DNA of 13,751 bases from JBJHBY01 sp050485745. Its GTDB lineage: Bacteria; Pseudomonadota; Gammaproteobacteria; Pseudomonadales; CAMLJR01. Shown piece by piece: positions 13,481 through 13,751 of this stretch. A program made the translations under genes and the position numbers. How positions within the stretch are numbered: the stretch's first letter is position 1; every line of letters starts with the position of its first letter. The stretch is taken from contig JBJHBY010000080.1 of the NCBI GenBank assembly GCA_050485745.1, positions 1 to 13,751 on the forward strand, given 5' to 3'. Below the pieces are notes generated by a model that worked only from the letters and a program-made list of their open reading frames with translations, made no database searches and was not told where the DNA came from.

Positions 13481-13751
13481 ATGCAGCAGTTCAGCATTTT
13501 CCATTACGAGAAGCCCGGCGCCGCAGAACACTCCATCGACAGCCTGAGCGAGGCCCTCGCCGGCTACCTCTCCGAAGACCAGATCAGCCTGGTGCGCAGG
13601 GCCTACTACTACGCCGAGCAGGCCCACGAGGGCCAGCGTCGGCGCAGCGGCGAGCCCTACGTCACCCATCCCCTCGCCGTCGCCGGCATCCTTGCTGAAA
13701 TGCACATGGACCATCAGAGCCTGATGGCGGCCATGCTGCACGATGTGATCG
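13481..13751 (+). CDS. spoT: Bifunctional (p)ppGpp synthase/hydrolase SpoT, N-terminal part
   Basis: The first 90 codons are present and the gene runs off the right edge. A GGAGG at 13468-13472 precedes the ATG. Residues 31-90 show the start of the HD hydrolase domain: AYYYAEQAHEGQRRRSGEPYVTHPLAVAGILAEM, with His63, and AAMLHDVI containing the His87-Asp88 pair that binds Mn2+. SpoT degrades ppGpp and can synthesise it during starvation. RelA lacks a working HD pair, and the position after rpoZ also favours SpoT. Confidence 0.95.
   Translation, partial: MQQFSIFHYEKPGAAEHSIDSLSEALAGYLSEDQISLVRRAYYYAEQAHEGQRRRSGEPYVTHPLAVAGILAEMHMDHQSLMAAMLHDVI

Noticed and set aside
1..13751. CRISPR arrays, tRNA or rRNA genes, insertion sequences, integrases, toxin-antitoxin or phage defence genes
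   Set aside because: No repeat-spacer pattern, no RNA gene signature, and no transposase or recombinase motif was seen on either strand.

Overview
The window reads as a GC-rich gammaproteobacterial chromosome fragment. The right end carries gmk, rpoZ and the start of spoT in the order usual for Gammaproteobacteria. The left 12.2 kb is an accessory region with two TonB-dependent receptors and a Baeyer-Villiger monooxygenase, a mix seen in aerobic (often marine) degraders of hydrophobic compounds. The genus cannot be fixed from the sequence. A run of ten Ns at 1143-1152 marks a scaffold join inside a gene.

Layout. 1-680 (-): N-terminal part of a flavin monooxygenase of Baeyer-Villiger type with a long N-terminal extension. 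681-849: divergent control region with an 8-bp tandem repeat and an AT-rich palindrome. 850-2074 (+): metal-dependent amidohydrolase, interrupted by the N gap. 2079-2108: hairpin between convergent genes. 2138-4810 (-): TonB-dependent receptor 1. 4926-6212 (-): MFS transporter. 6213-6366: AT-rich divergent control region. 6367-8835 (+): TonB-dependent receptor 2, followed by a clear intrinsic terminator. 8921-9820 (-): TetR-type regulator with an unusual Lys/Ala/Pro-rich tail. 9821-9996: divergent control region with several dyads. 9997-11049 (+): zinc-independent MDR oxidoreductase. 11082-11648 and 11645-12235 (-): an exported glutathione peroxidase and a SnoaL/NTF2-like protein, overlapping by four bases. 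12379-12996 (+) gmk, 13182-13451 (+) rpoZ, 13481-end (+) spoT.

How it may work together (inference). The two receptors would bring a bulky or scarce ligand across the outer membrane and the MFS protein would move a substrate or product across the inner membrane. The monooxygenase would insert oxygen next to a ketone; the amidohydrolase, the MDR reductase and the SnoaL-like protein could carry out further steps. The TetR protein is the only transcription factor visible and so the best candidate regulator. Three AT-rich 18-bp elements that resemble each other lie upstream of the amidohydrolase and both receptors, each in the same orientation relative to its gene. They hint at a shared control circuit, but low-complexity similarity cannot be ruled out. 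The substrate is not known.
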